A DNA stretch of 45,143 nucleotides from JBBSQE01 sp038258095 (GTDB taxonomy: Bacteria > Actinomycetota > Thermoleophilia > Solirubrobacterales > 70-9), in the NCBI GenBank assembly GCA_038258095.1, contig JBBSQE010000002.1:1-45143 (forward strand). Direction: 5' to 3'. Numbering within the stretch: position 1 is the stretch's first letter; each line of letters starts with the position of its first letter. Under the pieces are notes generated by a model. The model did no database searches. It saw only the letters and a program-made list of their open reading frames with translations, and was not told the origin of the DNA. Below are positions 7,944-20,001 of the stretch, piece after piece. A program made the translations under genes and the position numbers.

Positions 7944-8921
7944 TCACGATGGCGGCGCCGTCAGGCTCCCCGAAACCGCCGGGTTGTGTATGTCGGGTGC
8001 CCCCAGGGCGCTGCCGCGAGCGTCGCCCACGGTCTTGAATCCAAGTCGTTCGAGCCCCTCGGCGAGCTCTCGGCGCACCCGGTTCCCGGCCGCCGGATCA
8101 CGAAACGATTCGGTGCCAACGCCGACGAGTGTCGCGCCGGCGGCGATGAACTCGAGGGCGTCCGCGCCGCTCCCGACCCCTCCCATTCCGACGACCGGAA
8201 TGCCGACGATTCCGCTCACGGAGCGGACTTGCTCGATCGCGACCGCCCTCACGGCCGGGCCGGACAGGCCACCGCGCTCAGCGCCGAGCCAGGGCCGCAG
8301 GGTCTGCGGATCGATGGCCACCGCCTTGAGGGTGTTGATCAGGGAAACGGCATCAGCCCCACCCCGCTCGGCGGCCGCCGCGATCGAGGCCGGGTCGGCC
8401 ACGTTCGGCGTCAGCTTCACGATCATCGGCTTGTCCGTCAACGGGCGCAGCACGTTCAAGAGTGACTCCGTTTCCGCGGGCTGTTCGGCGACGATCAGTC
8501 CGGAGTGGACGTTCGGGCAAGAGATGTTCAGCTCCAGCGCCGCGATCTCCTCTCGGCTGGCGACTCCGGCGACGAGCTGGGCAAAGTCCTCATGGCTCGT
8601 CCCCATTACGGAGACGATCAGTGGCACACCGAGCTCGGCGAGCCGCGGGAGGTCGTGCTCAAGGAAACCGGCCATGCCCTTGTTCGGCAGGCCGATCGAG
8701 TTGATCATCCCCGCGGGCGTCTCCCAGAGTCGCGGCGACGGGTTCCCGGCCCGCGGCGACAGGGTGATCGTCTTCGATACGAATGCCGAGAACGGGAAGC
8801 CGGGGGCGAGCGAATCCCCGAAGGCGCGCTCGGCTGCGATCGCATCGAAGGTCCCGGATCCGTTGACGACCGGATGGGCGAGGTCGATCCCGCAGAACGT
8901 CGTGGCGAGATCGGCGCTCAT
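7944..8921 (-). CDS. pyrD: Dihydroorotate dehydrogenase, class 1B catalytic subunit
   Basis: FMN enzyme oxidising dihydroorotate to orotate, the fourth step of UMP synthesis. The N-terminus DLATTFCGIDLAHPVVNGSG and the segment LELNISCPNVHSG, whose Cys is the catalytic base of class 1 enzymes, identify the family. GGVGSGADALEFIAAGA and GTESFRDP form the FMN phosphate site. It pairs with pyrK, whose stop overlaps this ATG (ATGA), so this is the NAD-linked PyrD-PyrK heterotetramer type. It is the last gene of the pyr operon. Confidence 0.95.
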   Translation of the reverse strand: MSADLATTFCGIDLAHPVVNGSGTFDAIAAERAFGDSLAPGFPFSAFVSKTITLSPRAGNPSPRLWETPAGMINSIGLPNKGMAGFLEHDLPRLAELGVPLIVSVMGTSHEDFAQLVAGVASREEIAALELNISCPNVHSGLIVAEQPAETESLLNVLRPLTDKPMIVKLTPNVADPASIAAAAERGGADAVSLINTLKAVAIDPQTLRPWLGAERGGLSGPAVRAVAIEQVRSVSGIVGIPVVGMGGVGSGADALEFIAAGATLVGVGTESFRDPAAGNRVRRELAEGLERLGFKTVGDARGSALGAPDIHNPAVSGSLTAPPS

Positions 8922-9792
8922 CGGTGTCCCGCCCCGCTCACTGCGGCGGTCTCGATTTCATCGCCACGGACCACCGGCCCGTCCACGCAGAGGCGCATGT
9001 AGCCGCCATCGGCCAGGGGAACCGCACACCCGAAGCAGGCTCCGAAGCCGCAGGCCATGGGCGACTCCATCGCGAGCTCGCAGCCCACGTCGTTCTCGGC
9101 ACACATGAGACGGACCGCCTCAAGCATCCCCGGTGGCCCGCAGGCATAGACGACGGCGGTCGCGGAATCGTCGCCCGAGAGCATCACGGCGAGCAGGTCG
9201 GTCACATAGCCGCGATGGCCGGCGTGGCCGTCCTCTGAGGCGAGCCTGACCTCCTCGCATCCGAACAGCTCGTCGACGCCGCCGGAATGTGGCTCGTCCC
9301 GGAACCCGAGCAGAACCCGGGTCGGAATCCCGCGGGTGGTGAGCCCGCGCCGCAGAATCGCCATCGGGGCGATGCCGATCCCGCCGCCGACGAGGATCGC
9401 ACCCGCCGCCTCCTCCGAGATCTCGCGCGGCATCGAGAAGGGGCGGCCGAGCGGCCCGTTGATCCAGGCCTCTTCTCCCTCCGCGAGTGAACTGAGCCTG
9501 CTCGTCCCGGGACCGACCGGCTCGGCGAGGAAGTCGAGCCGGACGCCCCTCTTCGAGGGCTCAGACCGGGCCACTGAGAATGCGCGCGGCAGGAATGGCC
9601 GGCCTCCGCTCTCCTCCCACCGCGTCGCGGCGCTGAGCATGTAGAACTGGCCAGGCGCGGGTGCCGGCCCGGTCTCGTCGACCAGGGAGAAGATCCGGTA
9701 CCCCCCGTGGGCCGAGTTACCGGTGACCCTGCACGATCGCCGCCCGAACGGGGCCTGGACCCGCTCCCCCAGGGCGCCCAGGGCTCCGTCCT

Positions 9793-9796
<4 letters not shown>
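8918..9796 (-). CDS. pyrK: Dihydroorotate dehydrogenase electron-transfer subunit
   Basis: FAD and [2Fe-2S] subunit passing electrons from PyrD to NAD+. FAD site: LPRAFSVARSE. NAD-binding region: AILVGGGIGIAPMAIL and VYACGPPGMLEAV. Cluster ligands: CGFGACFGC followed by a Cys 12 residues later (MRLC), the C-x4-C-x2-C-x12-C arrangement of PyrK. Starts with GTG at 9796 in a GTGA overlap with carB and ends in an ATGA overlap with pyrD. Confidence 0.93.
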
Positions 9797-12911
<3,115 letters not shown>

Positions 12912-12912
<1 letters not shown>

Positions 12913-13505
12913 CAGGCGACCGCATCCCCCGCTCGCTCGAGCCGGCGCTCGAGACCCGCGCGTACGTCCGGCCATTCCTCGTCGATGACGCTGAAGTAGG
13001 CGGAGTCCCGGATCCCGGCGGGAGTGTTCATGTGACGTCTGAAGATCCCCTCGAAGGTCGCGCCGATCCCCTCCATAGCTGCTCGTGAGCGCTCGTTTCG
13101 GGAGTCGGTCTTGAACTCAACCCGCATGCACCCCAGCTCCTCGAAGCACTGGCGCATCATCAGTAGCTTCGCCTCCACGTTCGCGCCGGTGCGCCACGCC
13201 TCGGGGTTGAGCCAGGTCCAACCGATCTCTGCGCCGTCGTGCTCGGTGGGGATATGCAGGTAGGAACTCGAGCCGACGATTTCCTCGCCGCGGATCGTTA
13301 CCAGGGTCCAGCGCGATCCGTCCTCGCGGGCCGCAAGGCTCTCGTCGATCCAGGCCTCGACAGCACCTTCACCGCGGACCGGCATCCAGGTCCAGGTCGC
13401 CTGATCGCCTCCGGCGGCGACCAGGCCCCCGCGATGCTCCGGGGTGATCGGCTCAAGGGTCACGATCGAGCCCTCCAGAGAGACGGCGGGAGGTGGCCAG
13501 ATCAC
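12912..13505 (-). CDS. GNAT-family N-acetyltransferase (RimJ/RimL type) inside the pyr operon
   Basis: 197-residue acetyltransferase-fold protein. The RimJ/RimL pattern is visible: an N-terminal GSIVTLEPITPEHRGGL, IVGSSSYL, AEIGWTWLNPEAWRTGANVE (acceptor and CoA region), CMRVEFKTDSRNERSRAAME and EGIFRRHM. The substrate is unknown. It sits between carA and carB with a GTGA overlap upstream and a TGATG overlap downstream, so it is translated with the carbamoyl-phosphate synthase subunits. Whether it modifies a pyrimidine enzyme or is a passenger cannot be told from sequence. Confidence 0.85.
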
Positions 13506-14620
13506 TTCGCCAGCTCCAGGACGCGATCGAAGAGGTAGCGGGCGTCGTGGGGGCCCGGGCCCGCTTCCGGGTGGTACTGGACTGTCGCGCCTGCCACGTC
13601 CTTGAGGACGAGCCCCTCGACCGTGCGGTCGTAGAGGTTCAGGTGCGAGAGCTCGGCGGCGCCGAAATCCGTCTCCCAGCGGACCGGCTCGTCGCCCTCG
13701 ATCGTCTGCTCGCCGCCCGGCCCGCTCACGGCGAAGCCGTGGTTCTGCGAGGTGATGTCGATACGGCCGCTCTCCAGGTCCTTGACCGGGTGGTTCGCGC
13801 CACGATGCCCGAACGGAAGCTTGAAGGTCTCGAGGCCGACGGCGCGGCAGAGGATCTGGTGCCCGAGGCAGATGCCGAACACCGGACTCTCGCCGATGAC
13901 ACCTCGCACCGTCTCGACCACGTGGTCGAGGGCTGCGGGATCACCCGGGCCGTTGGCAAGGAAGACGAGGTCGGGCTCCTCGGCGAGGACGGTTGCCGAG
14001 TCACTCGTACAGGGTAGGAGGGTCAGGCGGCATTCGCGCTCCCGGAGCTGGCGGATGATGCTCGTCTTGATCCCTGTATCGATGCCGACGATGTGCGGGC
14101 CGGAGCCCTCGAAGCGCACCGGCTCGGCGGGCGTGACCGTGGCCGCAAGGTCCGTGCCCGCCATCTCCGGCTCCGCACGCACTGCCGCGGCCGCCTCCTC
14201 GACCGGCGTCTCGGCGCTGAAGATCCCTCCGCGCATCGCGCCCCGGTCGCGGATGTGGCGAACGAGGGCGCGGGTGTCGACGCCGGTCAGCGCCGGGACG
14301 CCGCAGTCGCCGAGCCAGTCGAGCCACCCGCTCTCGGCCGTCGCGGCGTCCTCCCCGTTCTTGGCATCGCGCATGATCACCCCGCGCGCATGTGCCCTGT
14401 CGGATTCCATCGCCTCGCCGGAGACCCCGTAGTTGCCGATCAGCGGATAGGTGAAGATGATCACCTGGCCGGCATAGGAGGGATCGGTGACCGCCTCCTG
14501 GTAGCCCGTCATAGCGGTGTTGAAGACGATCTCACCGAGGCCGGAAGGCTCTGCGCCGCAGAGGTCGCCCTCGAGGCGCGTTCCGTCCTCGAGCAGGACA
14601 TAGCCCGTAGCAGCGCTCAC
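13502..14620 (-). CDS. carA: Carbamoyl-phosphate synthase small (glutaminase) subunit
   Basis: Class I glutamine amidotransferase delivering ammonia to CarB. N-terminal CPSase_sm_chain domain (LEDGTRLEGDLCG, GEIVFNTAMTGYQEAVTDPS), then the GATase domain with the nucleophile in VFGICLGHQIL, the oxyanion region LANGPGDP, and QYHPEAGPGP with His and Glu of the triad. 372 residues is normal. Starts with GTG at 14620 in a GTGA overlap with the isochorismatase-like gene and ends in a GTGA overlap with the GNAT gene. Confidence 0.96.
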   Translation of the reverse strand: MSAATGYVLLEDGTRLEGDLCGAEPSGLGEIVFNTAMTGYQEAVTDPSYAGQVIIFTYPLIGNYGVSGEAMESDRAHARGVIMRDAKNGEDAATAESGWLDWLGDCGVPALTGVDTRALVRHIRDRGAMRGGIFSAETPVEEAAAAVRAEPEMAGTDLAATVTPAEPVRFEGSGPHIVGIDTGIKTSIIRQLRERECRLTLLPCTSDSATVLAEEPDLVFLANGPGDPAALDHVVETVRGVIGESPVFGICLGHQILCRAVGLETFKLPFGHRGANHPVKDLESGRIDITSQNHGFAVSGPGGEQTIEGDEPVRWETDFGAAELSHLNLYDRTVEGLVLKDVAGATVQYHPEAGPGPHDARYLFDRVLELAK

Positions 14621-15162
14621 TTTATGAGCCCCTGGACTTCCTTGAACTCCGCCGCGTCCGAGCCGCCGAGCAGCTCGAATAGCGCCGTCTCGACGCTCGT
14701 CAGCACAGCCCCGGCGCGCTCTGCCTTGCGGAGCCCGATCTCCCGGTCGGCCTCCGTGCGCGAGGCAACCGCATCGGTCACGACATGGACCTCGACGCCG
14801 GAGTCGAGAAGGTCGAGCACGGTCTGGTTGACGCAGACGTGGGTCTCGATGCCGCAGACGAGTGCCTGCTCCCTGCCCTGGAGGTCAAAACCTTCGGCTC
14901 CGGCCGCGCTGAAGCTGGCCTTCTCGACCGGATCGACGCCGTCGGGCAGGCGGTCGGCGACCTCGTCGACCGTCGAGCCCAGCCCCTGCGGGTACTGCTC
15001 GGTGACGATGACCGGCACCGACATCGCGCCCGCCCCCTTTACGAGCTTCGCGCTCGCCTCGGCGACATCGGCAAACGCCGGAACAGCCTTTCGGAAGGCC
15101 TCCTGGATATCGACGACGACGAGGGCCGCCCGGTCGCGGTCGAGCTTCCCGGCAGCCGTCAC
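14617..15162 (-). CDS. Isochorismatase-like cysteine hydrolase
   Basis: 181 residues from GTG at 15162 (overlapping the pyrC stop as GTGA). Isochorismatase/nicotinamidase-fold hydrolase: ALVVVDIQEAF carries the catalytic Asp, the Lys is in PVEKASFSA, and the nucleophilic Cys is in CGIETHVCVNQTVLDLL (YcaC-like subgroup). Family members cleave amides or ureido groups; the substrate here is unknown. Sitting between dihydroorotase and CarA, a role in handling carbamoyl or ureido by-products is conceivable but unproven. The frame stays open far upstream inside pyrC, but that part has no family similarity. Confidence 0.87.
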   Translation of the reverse strand: MTAAGKLDRDRAALVVVDIQEAFRKAVPAFADVAEASAKLVKGAGAMSVPVIVTEQYPQGLGSTVDEVADRLPDGVDPVEKASFSAAGAEGFDLQGREQALVCGIETHVCVNQTVLDLLDSGVEVHVVTDAVASRTEADREIGLRKAERAGAVLTSVETALFELLGGSDAAEFKEVQGLIK

Positions 15163-16514
15163 GACGCAACTCCGAGGCTGAAGCTGCGCAGCCGGTAGGC
15201 GACCCGGCCGGCAGCGATGGTCAGAAGCACCCGGCTCGTCAGCCTCTCCCCCGCGCACCAGGAGTTGGAGGAGCGGCTCTCGTAGCCGTCCTCGCCCACC
15301 GTCCACTCGGCAGCGAGATCGCACAGCGCGATGTTCGCGGGGCTGCCGACGGCGAGTGTCGGCCTCGGGACTCCGAAGGGCTCCGCCCCCCCACCGAGCT
15401 TCGAAACCAGGAGATCGAGGCCGATCACTCCCGGTGAGACCAGATTGGTGTAGACGCTCGAGAACGCGGTCTCCAGCCCGGTCACCCCCATCGCGGCCTG
15501 CTCGTAGGGGACGTCCTTCTCCTCGTCTGTGTGGGGGGCATGATCCGTGGCGATGCAGTCGATCGAGCCGTCCTTCAGGCCCTCGATCAGGGCCTGGCGG
15601 TCGCGCTCCGCGCGCAGCGGCGGGTTCATCTTGAACCGCTTGGCGTCGAGTGAGCGGACGGCCTCGTCGGTCAGGCAGAGGTGATGCGGAGTCGCCTCGC
15701 AGGTGATCTCGACGCCGGCCGCCTTCGCGGCGCGGACGACCTCGACGGACTCGACCGCCGACAGGTGTTGGACGTGTATTCGCGCGTCCTCGTAGCCGGC
15801 GATCGCGCAATCGCGGGCGATCATCGTCGACTCCGAGACCGACGGCACGCCGGCGAGGCCGAGCGCCGCGGAGACCGGCCCCTCGTGCATGACCCCGTCG
15901 CCGGTCAGGTTCGGATCCTCCTCGTGCAGCGCGATCGTCCCCCCGCAGAGGCGCTGGTACTGGAGTGCCCGCAAGAGGATCCGCGCGTTGGCGAGCGGCA
16001 GCCCGTCGTCGGTGAATCCCGCGGCGCCTGCCTCGCGGAGCTCGGCCATCTCGGTGAGAGCCTCGCCCTTCATACCCTTGGTCACCGTCGCGAGGAATCC
16101 GACGGGAACCGAGGCCTCGATGCGCGCGCGCTCGTGCAGTGCCTCGATGTCGGCCGCCGTCGAGACCGTCGGCACGGTGTTGGCCATCGCGAGGATCCCG
16201 CAGAACCCGCCGGCCGCGGCGGAGCGGGTGCCCGTCTCAATGTCCTCCTTGAACTCCTGGCCCGGCGTTCGCAGGTGGACGTGGGGGTCGAAGAAGCCCG
16301 GGAAGGCGTGCAGGCCCTCCGCCTCGATGACCTCCGCGTCTGCCGCGTCGGCCGATCCGGGCTCGGCCAGCTCGGCGATCTCTCCGTCCCGGACCACGAT
16401 GTCGTGGGTGCCCTCGATTCCGCCGACGGGATCGAGGACGGTCGCTTCGCGGATGACCAGGTTCGCGGCCTCGCCGGGGCGGGCGCTCAGCTCGACGTCC
16501 ATCGGCTCGCTCAC
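15159..16514 (-). CDS. pyrC: Dihydroorotase
   Basis: Zn amidohydrolase closing carbamoyl-aspartate to dihydroorotate. Class I type of 451 residues: FPGFFDPHVHLRTPGQ holds the metal-binding HxH, with FTDDGLPL, IHVQHLSAVESV, CEATPHHLCL and CIATDHAPHT (metal and catalytic residues) in the expected order. GTG start at 16514 in a GTGA overlap with pyrB. It ends overlapping the isochorismatase-like gene. Confidence 0.96.
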   Translation of the reverse strand: MSEPMDVELSARPGEAANLVIREATVLDPVGGIEGTHDIVVRDGEIAELAEPGSADAADAEVIEAEGLHAFPGFFDPHVHLRTPGQEFKEDIETGTRSAAAGGFCGILAMANTVPTVSTAADIEALHERARIEASVPVGFLATVTKGMKGEALTEMAELREAGAAGFTDDGLPLANARILLRALQYQRLCGGTIALHEEDPNLTGDGVMHEGPVSAALGLAGVPSVSESTMIARDCAIAGYEDARIHVQHLSAVESVEVVRAAKAAGVEITCEATPHHLCLTDEAVRSLDAKRFKMNPPLRAERDRQALIEGLKDGSIDCIATDHAPHTDEEKDVPYEQAAMGVTGLETAFSSVYTNLVSPGVIGLDLLVSKLGGGAEPFGVPRPTLAVGSPANIALCDLAAEWTVGEDGYESRSSNSWCAGERLTSRVLLTIAAGRVAYRLRSFSLGVAS

Positions 16515-17479
16515 GCGGGCTGCCCGATCGGAGTCGGCGCGGGCGCCTCTCCGTCGTCAACCGGGACCGGGCGCGGACCCTCGGCGCCGGCGAGCAGCTC
16601 GTAGAGGATCGCCATCCGCACGACCAGGCCTGACTGCACCTGCTCGACGATCAGGGACTGCGGTGAGTCGATCGCCTCTCCCGAGAGCTCGACCCCCCGG
16701 TTCACGGGCCCGGGGTGCATCAGAAGCTGTCGCGGGCCGAGCCGCCGCAGGTCGATCCCGTAGTGGGTCGCGTACTCGCGGATCGAGGGGACGAAGGCCT
16801 CGTTCATCCGCTCGTGCTGCATGCGGAGGGCATAGACGATGTCGGCCTCGCCGAGGTCGTCGAGCGTGTAGGCGACCTTGCAGTCCGCTGCCTCCTCGAT
16901 GCCGCGGGGAATCAGCGTCGGCGGGCCGCAGAGGGTCACCTCGGCGCCCATCCGTGTGAAGGCGATCAGGTTCGACCGGGCGACGCGGCTGTGGAGCACG
17001 TCGCCGACAATCCAGATCTTCTGGCCATCGAGCGACCCAAGGCGGCGGCGGAGGGTGTAGACGTCGAGCAGGGCCTGGCTCGGGTGCTCGTGCTTGCCAT
17101 CGCCGGCGTTGACGACAGCGGCCGAGGTCCACCCGGCCACGAGCTGTGCGGCTCCGGCGTGCGGGTGGCGGATCACGATCGCGGCGGGGTCGTAGGCCGA
17201 GAGGGTCGCGACGGTGTCCTTCAGGGACTCTCCCTTGTCGACGGCGGACCCCGATGCCTTGACGGAGACGACATCAGCCGAGAGGCGTTTGGCCGCCAGC
17301 TCGAAGGAGCTGCTCGTCCGCGTGCTGGACTCATAAAAGAGGCTGACTATGGTCCGGCCGCGCAGGGTCGGGACCTTCTTGATGTCCCGCCGCCCGACCT
17401 CGGCGAAGCTCTCGGCCCGGTCGAGGATCGACTCGATCTGGCCGCGGTCAAGATCCTCGATGCTCAGCAGGTTTCTCAT
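16511..17479 (-). CDS. pyrB: Aspartate carbamoyltransferase catalytic subunit
   Basis: Transfers carbamoyl phosphate to aspartate, the committed step of pyrimidine synthesis. Carbamoyl-phosphate site FYESSTRTSSSFELAAKR, the mobile-loop region KASGSAVDKGESLKDTV, HPSQALLDVYTL, and the HPGPVNRG aspartate-site motif. 322 residues, with a short Pro-rich tail. No pyrI regulatory gene is adjacent. ATGA overlap with pyrR. Confidence 0.97.
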   Translation of the reverse strand: MRNLLSIEDLDRGQIESILDRAESFAEVGRRDIKKVPTLRGRTIVSLFYESSTRTSSSFELAAKRLSADVVSVKASGSAVDKGESLKDTVATLSAYDPAAIVIRHPHAGAAQLVAGWTSAAVVNAGDGKHEHPSQALLDVYTLRRRLGSLDGQKIWIVGDVLHSRVARSNLIAFTRMGAEVTLCGPPTLIPRGIEEAADCKVAYTLDDLGEADIVYALRMQHERMNEAFVPSIREYATHYGIDLRRLGPRQLLMHPGPVNRGVELSGEAIDSPQSLIVEQVQSGLVVRMAILYELLAGAEGPRPVPVDDGEAPAPTPIGQPA

Positions 17480-18042
17480 GCTTCCTCGCTCTCCGTGATC
17501 GTCACTTCATCGGCCCCGTCTTCCTCCTCCAGCCTCACGTTGACCCGCTGTGCGCGGGACGTCGGGAGGTTCTTGCCCACGTAGTCGGGACGGATCGGAA
17601 GCTCGCGATGGCCGCGGTCACAGAGGACCGCAAGCTGGACCCGGGCGGGGCGCCCGTAGTCGAAGATCGCCTCGATTGCCGCCCGCACGGTGCGGCCGGT
17701 GAAGAGCACATCGTCGACGAGGACGACGGTGCGCCCGGCCAGGTCGAAGTCGAGGTGGGATGCGTGGACGATCGGCTGTGCCACCGGATCGCGGGCCCCG
17801 ACGTCGTCCCGGTAGAAGGAGATGTCGATGTCCCCGAGCGGGATCGTGCTGCCGCCGAGCTCACCGACCAGCGCGTGCAGGCGCCTGGCAAGCACTGCAC
17901 CACGGGTGTGGATGCCGACCAGGGCCAGGCTCTCCGAATCCGGGTTCTTCTCGGCGATCTCGTGGGCGATGCGCCTGAGCGTTCGCCTCAGGTCGTCGCG
18001 CTCTAGCACGATTTGCTCTGACTGCGCGCGGGGCGCGCTCAT
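17476..18042 (-). CDS. pyrR: PyrR pyrimidine operon regulator / uracil phosphoribosyltransferase
   Basis: RNA-binding regulator sensing UMP/UTP versus PRPP, often with uracil phosphoribosyltransferase activity. It has the PRPP motif VVLVDDVLFTGRTVRAA, the flexible-loop region DIDISFYRDDVG, and ALVGIHTRGAVLARRL near the N-terminus. First large gene of the operon. Its own start region lacks a good Shine-Dalgarno sequence, whereas an upstream six-codon ORF has one and its stop overlaps the pyrR ATG, so pyrR is probably translated by coupling. The PyrR target lies just upstream at 18075-18088, fitting autoregulation at the level of translation. Confidence 0.96.
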   Translation of the reverse strand: MSAPRAQSEQIVLERDDLRRTLRRIAHEIAEKNPDSESLALVGIHTRGAVLARRLHALVGELGGSTIPLGDIDISFYRDDVGARDPVAQPIVHASHLDFDLAGRTVVLVDDVLFTGRTVRAAIEAIFDYGRPARVQLAVLCDRGHRELPIRPDYVGKNLPTSRAQRVNVRLEEEDGADEVTITESEEA

Positions 18043-18059
18043 GGGTGCAGCCTGGCCAT
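18039..18059 (-). CDS. Six-codon leader peptide coupled to pyrR
   Basis: ATG at 18059 encodes MARLHP and a TGA that overlaps the pyrR ATG (ATGA). It has the strongest Shine-Dalgarno sequence of the leader, AAGGAG at 18066-18071, at a spacing of 6 nt. The likely job is to load ribosomes that then re-initiate on pyrR. The peptide itself probably has no function. Confidence 0.65.
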   Translation of the reverse strand: MARLHP

Positions 18060-18074
18060 CTCAGACTCCTTCTT

Positions 18075-18088
18075 GGCCTCTCAGGACC
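18075..18088 (-). promoter_or_regulatory. PyrR-binding RNA element
   Basis: The minus strand reads GGTCCTGAGAGGCC, matching the PyrR binding-loop consensus (ARUCCNGNGAGGYU) at almost every position. It can fold as a short GG-CC/CC-GG stem with a U bulge and a UGAGA loop. The element ends 3 nt before the AAGGAG Shine-Dalgarno sequence of the leader ORF, and there is no terminator with a T run, so PyrR binding would block ribosome access, as known for mycobacterial PyrR control. Confidence 0.85.
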
Positions 18089-18152
18089 GGGTTAAAGGTG
18101 CCGACGGGTCAAACCTAGCAGGAGGAACGGCGAACTTCGGGCGAGCGGCAGC

Positions 18153-19151
18153 TCACTCAGTCGGCGGAGCGCCGGAATCGGATCGGGCGCCGTCCCGTAC
18201 CAGCTCGGGATCCCCCCGCTCCGGAAAAGGGATCTCGACCACGTCGAAGTCCCGCGGCGCAACCGTCGCTTCGAACTTCGCCCGCGCCTCGTCGAGCACG
18301 GCCCCCACGTGGTAGCGGGAAGAGATGTGGACGAGGGCGAGCAACTCGGCGCCGGCATCTGCGGCGACGCCCGCCGCCTGTCGAGCCGTCGAGTGTCCGG
18401 TCTCCCCCGCCCGCTCGACATCATCGTCGGAGAAAGTCGCGTCGTGGACGAGCAGTTGGGCCCCAGCAGCGGCCTCGACGGTCACCTCGGACGGGACGGT
18501 GTCCCCAGTGATCGCGATGCGCCGCCCACGGCGGGCTTCACCGACCACGTCGCCGGGATCGACCGCACCGTCCGAGCCCGCGACGCGCTCACCGTGTTGC
18601 AGGCGCCCCCACTCCGGGCCTTCCGGCACGCCCAAGCGCCTCGCCGCCTCGGGGTCGAACTCTCCGGGCCGCTCGGACTCGGTCAACGCGTATCCGTAGG
18701 CGCGGGTCCGATGGTCCACCTCGAATGGCCTGATCTCGTAGCCGTCACCGCCGATGTAGTCGCCGGGCTCCAGTTCGATGAGATTCAGCGGGAACCGGGT
18801 TCGGCCGACGACGTGCTCCAACCCGGCGATCAGGTCAACCAGCCCCGGCGGGCCGTAGATCGCCAGGGGCTGCGAGCGGTCGTTCAGGTCGTAGGTCTTG
18901 AGGAGGCCCGGCAGGCCGAGGAAGTGGTCGGCGTGGAAGTGGGTCAGGAAGATCGAGTCGAGCGCGACGAGGCCGAGCGAGCGCTGAAGCTGGCGCTGGG
19001 TTCCCTCCCCGCAATCGAACATGATGCGCTCGCCGCCGCGGGACACGAGCACGCTGGCGGTTGACCGGCGCGCGGTCGGCACCGATCCCCCGGTTCCGAT
19101 GAATGCCACCGACAGGTCCACAGCCGCGAAGGGTAGAGGCGGATCAGGCAT
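18153..19151 (-). CDS. rnz: Ribonuclease Z (tRNase Z)
   Basis: Metallo-beta-lactamase endonuclease that trims tRNA 3' ends. FDCGEGTQRQLQRS near the N-terminus and the metal motif LTHFHADHFLGLPGLL are diagnostic, with ITGDTVPS and VHDATFSDDD giving further ligands. 332 residues, slightly long, with Pro/Ser-rich ends. Divergent from the tRNA-Arg gene (17-nt gap). The downstream gap to the pyr leader holds no obvious terminator. Confidence 0.94.
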   Translation of the reverse strand: MPDPPLPFAAVDLSVAFIGTGGSVPTARRSTASVLVSRGGERIMFDCGEGTQRQLQRSLGLVALDSIFLTHFHADHFLGLPGLLKTYDLNDRSQPLAIYGPPGLVDLIAGLEHVVGRTRFPLNLIELEPGDYIGGDGYEIRPFEVDHRTRAYGYALTESERPGEFDPEAARRLGVPEGPEWGRLQHGERVAGSDGAVDPGDVVGEARRGRRIAITGDTVPSEVTVEAAAGAQLLVHDATFSDDDVERAGETGHSTARQAAGVAADAGAELLALVHISSRYHVGAVLDEARAKFEATVAPRDFDVVEIPFPERGDPELVRDGARSDSGAPPTE

Positions 19152-19152
19152 C

Positions 19153-19158
19153 TAGACT
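19153..19158 (+). promoter_or_regulatory. Putative -10 box of tRNA-Arg
   Basis: TAGACT lies 10 nt before the first base of the tRNA, a typical distance for a short 5' leader. No good -35 box is seen. Confidence 0.4.
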
Positions 19159-19168
19159 TCGCCATTCG

Positions 19169-19242
<74 letters not shown>

Positions 19243-19247
19243 TTCGG

Positions 19248-19964
19248 ATGACGAGACTCAGAGGCGGACTCAGTGGCATCCCCCGCGGGGCGATCGCGGT
19301 CATCGTGTTCGGCCTGTTCCTGTGCGTCGTCTGCGCCCTCCTCACCAACACCGATCTGGTGACGGGAGAGTCGCTCGGCTACGAGTCGACGGCGGAGATC
19401 CCCGACTCGAAGCCGGCGAAGCTCGGAGCCGACGGCGAGATCCGGATCGGCGACGCAAACATCAACGCGACTCGTGCCAACGGAAGCGGCTACCGCCTGT
19501 ACCGCGTCGCCGGCGTCCTCGACCTGACGACCGGGGACTCGGAGGGCGGTGGCGAAGCCACCTGCACGGTCCGCACCCCGCAAGGCATCACCTTCGCCCA
19601 CACCCCCGAGCGCCGCGCCGCGTTCCCAAACCCGAGCGAGGACCTGACGGCCCAGTCCGTACCGGACCTCGTCCTCGTCAACTTCAACGCGAAGGGGACC
19701 GATGTCGTCCAGCTCGCCACCGGGGACGCGTTCGACAACTACGCGTCGTCCGGGGACATCCTCGTCGACTGGGGCGACTACGCCGAGCACAGCCAGACGT
19801 GGAAGTGGTCGATCCGCCCCGGGGGCCACCGCGAGCCGATACGTCTCGGTTTCATCGTCTTCTGGAGGAGCGTCAACGTCCAGCCCTCGGCCCAGATCAG
19901 GTGCAGCGCGAGTGGCGGTGGGAACGAGGCGACGACCTCGACCGGCGGGAACCTCGGCAGCTGA
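19248..19964 (+). CDS. Membrane-anchored protein of unknown function
   Basis: 238 residues. A basic N-terminus (MTRLRGGLSGIPRG) is followed by one hydrophobic segment (about residues 14-33, AIAVIVFGLFLCVVCALL), so it is probably an N-in signal anchor or an uncleaved signal with an extracytoplasmic beta-rich domain. Two Cys lie in the outer domain (EATCTV, QIRCSAS). The C-terminus is Gly/Ser/Thr-rich. I do not recognise the family. The ATG lies only 5 nt after the tRNA-Arg 3' end with no Shine-Dalgarno sequence, so translation may start on a leaderless mRNA released by tRNA processing. Confidence 0.7.
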   Translation: MTRLRGGLSGIPRGAIAVIVFGLFLCVVCALLTNTDLVTGESLGYESTAEIPDSKPAKLGADGEIRIGDANINATRANGSGYRLYRVAGVLDLTTGDSEGGGEATCTVRTPQGITFAHTPERRAAFPNPSEDLTAQSVPDLVLVNFNAKGTDVVQLATGDAFDNYASSGDILVDWGDYAEHSQTWKWSIRPGGHREPIRLGFIVFWRSVNVQPSAQIRCSASGGGNEATTSTGGNLGS

Positions 19965-20001
19965 GCCTTCCCTGATCGGCCGTCGCGAGGCTGGGGAATC
20001 C

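Noticed and set aside
18089..18120. TTGACC and TTTAAC in the pyr leader as a promoter
   Set aside because: The spacing (about 11 nt) is wrong for a sigma-70-type promoter. TAGGTT nearby has no -35 partner, so no pyr promoter is called.
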